Origin: Kaistia soli DSM 19436
Lineage (GTDB): Bacteria > Pseudomonadota > Alphaproteobacteria > Rhizobiales > Kaistiaceae
NCBI RefSeq assembly: GCF_900129325.1
Contig: NZ_FQUP01000001.1
Span: forward strand, 1,882,497 to 1,946,496
Direction of reading: 5' to 3'
DNA length: 64,000 bases
Both the position numbers and the translations under genes were made by a program. Shown here in pieces: positions 60,994-64,000 of this stretch; position 1 is the stretch's first letter; every line of letters begins with the position of its first letter. A model generated the notes under the pieces. The model worked only from the letters and a program-made list of their open reading frames with translations, was not told where the DNA came from and did not search any database.

Positions 60994-61119
60994 CTACTTC
61001 TTGTCCTTCGCCGCAGCGGTCGTGTTCGCAAACGGCTTCGGCGCCCCGGCAGCTGCCTTCGGCTTTTCAGCCTTCGGTTTGCGGGTTTCCTTGTTGCTGC
61101 GCATCTGTCCCTTGGCCAT
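60994..61119 (-). CDS. Nested in-frame small Lys/Ala-rich protein
   Basis: A 41-residue basic peptide, MAKGQMRSNKETRKPKAEKP followed by Ala/Lys-rich text, in the same frame as the 3' end of the Nudix gene. AAGGAG lies 6 nt before the ATG (61119-61117), an ideal ribosome site inside the Nudix reading frame. In related bacteria such a protein is encoded alone (recollection, not checked). It could therefore be translated separately as well as fused. Confidence 0.5.
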   Translation of the reverse strand: MAKGQMRSNKETRKPKAEKPKAAAGAPKPFANTTAAAKDKK

Positions 61120-61626
61120 CGCGGTCTCCTTTATCGACGCTGGGCCATCATGATACAGGAGCGGCGCGTCGGCGGGTAGCGGAGGCTCGACGATAAGGCT
61201 CTCGAAGATCGCCTTGAGGCCGGGTTCGTCGACGAGCTCAGCAGCGGTATCGAGCGGAAACCACATCGCATAGCGTTCGCTCGCTTCCTTCCAGGTCGCG
61301 AGCTGTTCATTGACATCGAGCCGGTAGACCTCGACGCGGATCAGATCGAGCTCGTTTGGCCGGCGCTTCCAATAGAGAAAAGACCCGATCGGCCGCTTGG
61401 CGACCTTGCCGACAAGGCCGCCTTCCTCGAGCGCCTCGATTCGCGCCGCATCCCGGTCCGTGCGCCCCTTCATCGGCCAGCCCTTCGGAATGGTCCACCG
61501 CCGCGTCTCGCGCGTTGTGACGAGGCAGACCTGCGGCCCGTTCTCGCTTTCGCGGAACGGCAGTGCCGCCACCTGGTGCAAGGCGGCTGCGTCTGTCTGG
61601 GCACTCTGGCGCTTGGGCGTGGTCAT
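60994..61626 (-). CDS. Nudix hydrolase, C-terminally extended
   Basis: A 210-residue protein. The Nudix domain spans about residues 15-145. The Nudix box is degenerate (PKGWPMKGRTDRDAARIEALEEGG). The Glu of Gx5E is Arg, while the EALEE core is kept, which resembles diadenosine/diphosphoinositol-type members. The last 42 residues (MAKGQMRSNKETRKPK and onward) match a small Lys/Ala-rich protein usually encoded alone, and they have their own strong ribosome site. The coding frame has no stop between them, so both a fusion and an internal start are possible. Confidence 0.75.
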   Translation of the reverse strand: MTTPKRQSAQTDAAALHQVAALPFRESENGPQVCLVTTRETRRWTIPKGWPMKGRTDRDAARIEALEEGGLVGKVAKRPIGSFLYWKRRPNELDLIRVEVYRLDVNEQLATWKEASERYAMWFPLDTAAELVDEPGLKAIFESLIVEPPLPADAPLLYHDGPASIKETAMAKGQMRSNKETRKPKAEKPKAAAGAPKPFANTTAAAKDKK

Positions 61627-61995
61627 TCGAGGTGCGACGGCTCCATCAACTGTGGGTCACGAGCGTTTTTATATGGGGTCCAACGAAATAGCAGCAACGA
61701 CTGAGTGTTGCGCATATTCCTGCCGGGTCAACCTCCGCGCGAGCGAATTTGGATTGAATTCAAATTTTAGGCTGTGGCGGCGAGAATGCACAACGCGAGC
61801 GATACTCGTCGTCGCCGACATGGCGACCCGGCGCGGTCTGAAGGAGTGCATCCCGTGCGGGAGGACATGGCCCAAGCCCCTCGCGCGCGAATCAATCTGG
61901 TGCCACGCCGCCTGGCCACTTCGCCGCTGCCTTGGCCGCGAGGGCCACGGCGGCCATGGCTCAAGATCAGGGATGCCAGAAATCGATGATGCTGG
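61627..61995. other. Nudix upstream region
   Basis: About 370 nt between the Nudix gene start and tRNA-Thr. An AT-rich patch (61741-61770) holds the repeat AATTTG/CAAATT (61746-61751 with 61761-61766). The right half is GC-rich, with overlapping open frames lacking good spacing. A 40-residue plus-strand ORF (61867-61989) with a poorly spaced GGGAGG is possible but not called. Confidence 0.4.
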
Positions 61996-62070
61996 TGGTG
62001 CCGGATGAGGGGATTGAACCCCCGACCTTCGGTTTACAAAACCGCTGCTCTACCGCTGAGCTAATCCGGC
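61996..62070 (-). tRNA. tRNA-Thr (UGU)
   Basis: A 75-nt tRNA with encoded CCA. Acceptor GCCGGAT pairs with ATCCGGC. The anticodon stem GCGGT/ACCGA encloses TTTGTAA, anticodon UGU. The T-loop TTCAATC and D-arm GCTCAGCGGTAGAGC are canonical. A -35-like TTGACC lies 17 nt upstream of a weak -10. Confidence 0.95.
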
Positions 62071-62080
62071 GACGGCTTTC

Positions 62081-62109
62081 GTTTAGTGAGAGGCGGGGGC
62101 GCCGGTCAA
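62081..62109 (-). promoter_or_regulatory. Candidate tRNA-Thr promoter
   Basis: On the minus strand TTGACC (62109-62104), 17 bases, then CTAAAC (62086-62081). The -35 is good, while the -10 is poor. It ends 10 nt before the tRNA 5' end, the expected spacing for a tRNA promoter. Confidence 0.4.
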
Positions 62110-62157
62110 GAGCGGGCGGCGCTTGCCGGCCTGCCTTTTTGCTTCCTTGCCGTCGAA

Positions 62158-63000
62158 TCAGGCGGCGGGCGCGCCGAGATGACGACGCGCGACATAGAGG
62201 GCAAGGGCCGCGGCATTCGAGACATTCAGGCTCTTGATGACGCCCGGCATGTCGAGCCGCGCGACCGTGTCGCACTTCTCGCGCGAAAGCCGGCGGAGGC
62301 CCTTGCCTTCTGCGCCGAGAACGAGCGCGAGACGCTCCCCGGCCATGGCGCCTTCGAGCGTAGCCGTGCCCTCGCTGTCGAGGCCGACGCGGTGAAAGCC
62401 AAGTTCGCCAAGCTCGTCGAGTGCACGGGCGAGATTCGGAACCTCGACGACCTTGATCCATTCGAGCGCGCCGGACGCAGCCTTGGCCAGAACGCCGGTT
62501 TCGGCCGGCGCGTGGCGTCCGGTCGTCAACAGCGCGTCTGCGCCGAAGGCGACGGCGGACCGTAGGATCGCGCCGACATTGTGCGGATCGGTCACTTGAT
62601 CAAGCACGACGACGAGGCGTGCGTCGCCCAGCATCGAGAGCGGCAGGGGATCAAGCGGCTCGACGAGCACGGCCGCGCCCTGATGCACGGCGTTCTCGCC
62701 GAGCAGGCGATCGAGCGCCTTGGCGTCGGCCTCTTCCATCGTCTCGGGGAGTGAGGCGCCTTCGTCGCGCAGCCGCACCGCGGCGTTCGGCGTGGCGAGG
62801 AGCTTGAGGACGACGCGGTTCGGATTGCCGAGGGCCGCTGCGACGGCATGAATGCCATATATCCACAGCTGGTCCGGCCGACGTTCGGCCGGGCTGCGCG
62901 GCGAAAAGCGGCGCTCGCTGCCGCTCCTCTGGCGCCCGTCGTCACGCTTCGGGCCAGACTTTCCGCCCTTGAAATACTTCGATTTGTCGTTGGTGCTCAT
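62158..63000 (-). CDS. rlmB: 23S rRNA (guanosine-2'-O-) methyltransferase RlmB
   Basis: A 280-residue SPOUT methyltransferase that 2'-O-methylates G2251 of 23S rRNA. A basic N-terminal stretch ([16 protein letters not shown]) precedes the substrate-binding domain ([15 protein letters not shown]). The knot motifs are clear: [30 protein letters not shown] and [18 protein letters not shown]. Its transcript would run into tRNA-Thr, which has its own weak promoter. The family match is firm and the exact guanosine is inferred by homology. Confidence 0.92.
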   Translation of the reverse strand: MSTNDKSKYFKGGKSGPKRDDGRQRSGSERRFSPRSPAERRPDQLWIYGIHAVAAALGNPNRVVLKLLATPNAAVRLRDEGASLPETMEEADAKALDRLLGENAVHQGAAVLVEPLDPLPLSMLGDARLVVVLDQVTDPHNVGAILRSAVAFGADALLTTGRHAPAETGVLAKAASGALEWIKVVEVPNLARALDELGELGFHRVGLDSEGTATLEGAMAGERLALVLGAEGKGLRRLSREKCDTVARLDMPGVIKSLNVSNAAALALYVARRHLGAPAA

Positions 63001-63083
63001 GCGGCTTTATAGGAGTGGCGAAGGGACCGGGCAACCGGAAGGGACGCGCAAAAAGACGGCCGTGCAAAGCGCCTGATAGGGCG

Positions 63084-63112
63084 TTGACAGCGCCGGGCAA
63101 GCTCTCCATAAC
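63084..63112 (+). promoter_or_regulatory. Sigma-70-type promoter of tRNA-Tyr operon
   Basis: A perfect TTGACA (63084-63089), 17-base spacer, then CATAAC (63107-63112), four of six to TATAAT. It lies 75 nt before tRNA-Tyr in the gap between divergent rlmB and the tRNA block, and probably drives tRNA-Tyr, tRNA-Gly and tuf. Confidence 0.65.
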
Positions 63113-63186
63113 ACGCGCCACGGAAAACCGGGCTCCGGTCCGCTTCCGTAGACGATCCTGAACGCGTGACGCTCTGCCGATATGAC

Positions 63187-63271
63187 GGAGGGGTGCCCGA
63201 GTGGTTAAAGGGGACGGACTGTAAATCCGTTGGCTATGCCTACGTTGGTTCAAATCCAACCCCCTCCACCA
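63187..63271 (+). tRNA. tRNA-Tyr (GUA)
   Basis: An 85-nt class II tRNA with encoded CCA. GGAGGGG pairs with CCCCTCC. The anticodon loop contains GTA within GGACTGTAAATCC. The long variable arm and T-loop TTCAAAT are present. It heads a tRNA-Tyr, tRNA-Gly, tuf block. Confidence 0.96.
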
Positions 63272-63291
63272 TCTCGACGGAACGTTAGCGT

Positions 63292-63365
63292 GCGGGTGTA
63301 GCTCAATGGTAGAGCAGCAGCCTTCCAAGCTGAATACGAGGGTTCGATTCCCTTCACCCGCTCCA
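63292..63365 (+). tRNA. tRNA-Gly (UCC)
   Basis: A 74-nt tRNA. GCGGGTG pairs with CACCCGC. The loop CTTCCAA gives anticodon UCC. The T-loop TTCGATT is canonical. It is 20 nt after tRNA-Tyr and 110 nt before tuf. Confidence 0.96.
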
Positions 63366-63475
63366 TCAATTGAGCATCGCGCCGCCGGCGAGGCGGATCC
63401 TTCTCGCGGCGAGGTCGCGGTGCAAGCTGGGCCGGCCTGAGGCTCACGTGAACGAGACGACAGGAAAGCACGTCG

Positions 63476-64000
63476 ATGGGTAAAGAGAAATTTGCGCGGA
63501 CGAAGCCGCACTGCAACATTGGCACGATTGGCCATGTTGACCACGGCAAGACGTCTTTGACGGCAGCGATCACGAAGGTGCTCGCGAAGACGGGTGGCGC
63601 GACGTTCAAGGCGTATGACCAGATCGACGCGGCTCCTGAGGAGCGTGCGCGTGGCATCACGATCTCGACGGCGCATGTCGAATACGAGACGCAGAACCGC
63701 CACTACGCGCATGTCGACTGCCCCGGCCACGCGGATTATGTGAAGAACATGATCACCGGCGCGGCACAGATGGACGGCGCGATCCTGGTGGTTTCGGCGG
63801 CCGACGGCCCGATGCCGCAGACGCGCGAGCACATCCTTCTGGCCCGCCAGGTCGGCGTGCCGGCGCTGGTGGTGTTCCTGAACAAGGTCGACCTGGTCGA
63901 CGACGCGGAGCTTCTTGAGCTGGTCGAGCTCGAGGTGCGCGAGCTGCTGTCGTCCTATGACTATCCGGGCGATGACATTCCGATCGTCAAGGGCTCGGCG
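63476..64000 (+). CDS. tuf: Elongation factor Tu, N-terminal part
   Basis: The start of EF-Tu, cut by the window edge after about 175 codons. It begins [27 protein letters not shown], the G1 P-loop GHVDHGKT. G2 [16 protein letters not shown]3 [12 protein letters not shown] and G4 LNKVDLVDD are present. It delivers aminoacyl-tRNA to the ribosome. CAGGAAAG precedes the ATG by about 7 nt. Translation is from the same strand as the tRNA genes. Confidence 0.97.
   Translation, partial: MGKEKFARTKPHCNIGTIGHVDHGKTSLTAAITKVLAKTGGATFKAYDQIDAAPEERARGITISTAHVEYETQNRHYAHVDCPGHADYVKNMITGAAQMDGAILVVSAADGPMPQTREHILLARQVGVPALVVFLNKVDLVDDAELLELVELEVRELLSSYDYPGDDIPIVKGSA

Noticed and set aside
61867..61989. 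Basic 40-residue ORF (MAQAPRARIN start) near tRNA-Thr
   Set aside because: GGGAGG lies only 2 nt before the ATG, the composition is atypical and no family is seen. Not strong enough to call.
1..64000. CRISPR arrays, insertion sequences, prophage or integrase genes
   Set aside because: No regularly spaced repeats, transposase, recombinase or phage structural motifs were found anywhere in the window.

Overview
The window looks like ordinary chromosome from a high-GC alphaproteobacterium, most likely Hyphomicrobiales (Rhizobiales). Supporting signs are a usg gene, the zinc-finger/DUF3126/DUF2336/DUF1254 families, a bcsN-bcsA-bcsB-bcsZ cellulose operon, TTAA-N7-TTAA boxes that fit the CtrA consensus, and a tRNA-Tyr, tRNA-Gly, tuf block at the right edge. 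No rRNA, insertion sequence, prophage, CRISPR array or integrase was seen. The genus cannot be fixed from the sequence alone.

Layout. 0-6 kb: the 3' end of a MocA-like nucleotidyltransferase, a VOC protein, usg, then a four-gene minus-strand Anbu operon (ATP-grasp, alpha-E, transglutaminase-like protein without its cysteine, Anbu peptidase). 5.8-12.5 kb: a 2OG-Fe(II) oxygenase, a 37-residue secreted peptide, a 990-residue membrane protein fused to a solute-binding domain, a DUF1254/DUF1214 protein and a flavin reductase. 12.5-17.5 kb: housekeeping genes (radC, map, CinA-like, gpt) and hypotheticals. 17.7-29.8 kb: tRNA-Leu, a TetR/SDR pair, a His-rich PadR repressor with two operator repeats, an acyl-AMP ligase, a GAF-EAL phosphodiesterase, an FAD monooxygenase, an alpha/beta hydrolase, cysE, a gamma-carbonic anhydrase, a LapG-like protease behind a CtrA box, and PilZ and PAS proteins. 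30.9-39.1 kb: rhomboid, CBS, hisI-aroA, folE (its Shine-Dalgarno buried in a hairpin), a NifU-like scaffold, yidD and thrS. 39.2-51.3 kb: a VOC/WYL divergent pair, an APH-like kinase, secreted hypotheticals, nadK, an FAH-family protein, purU-folD, a DMT transporter and a HIT protein. 51.4-61 kb: the cellulose operon bcsN, bcsA, bcsB, bcsZ and a TPR protein. 61-64 kb: a Nudix gene with a nested small ORF, tRNA-Thr, rlmB, tRNA-Tyr, tRNA-Gly and tuf.

How the genes fit together. The cellulose operon is the largest coherent system: BcsA carries the glycosyltransferase motifs and a c-di-GMP-binding PilZ domain, and its partners follow with 4 to 10 nt overlaps. c-di-GMP themes recur in unlinked genes (the EAL protein, a tandem PilZ protein, the LapG-like protease). 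The Anbu operon is a known but poorly understood set thought to link peptide synthesis and proteolysis. The most novel-looking locus is 6.88-10.22 kb, where a tiny two-cysteine exported peptide precedes a polytopic membrane protein ending in a GltI-like solute-binding domain behind an internal signal-peptide-like segment.
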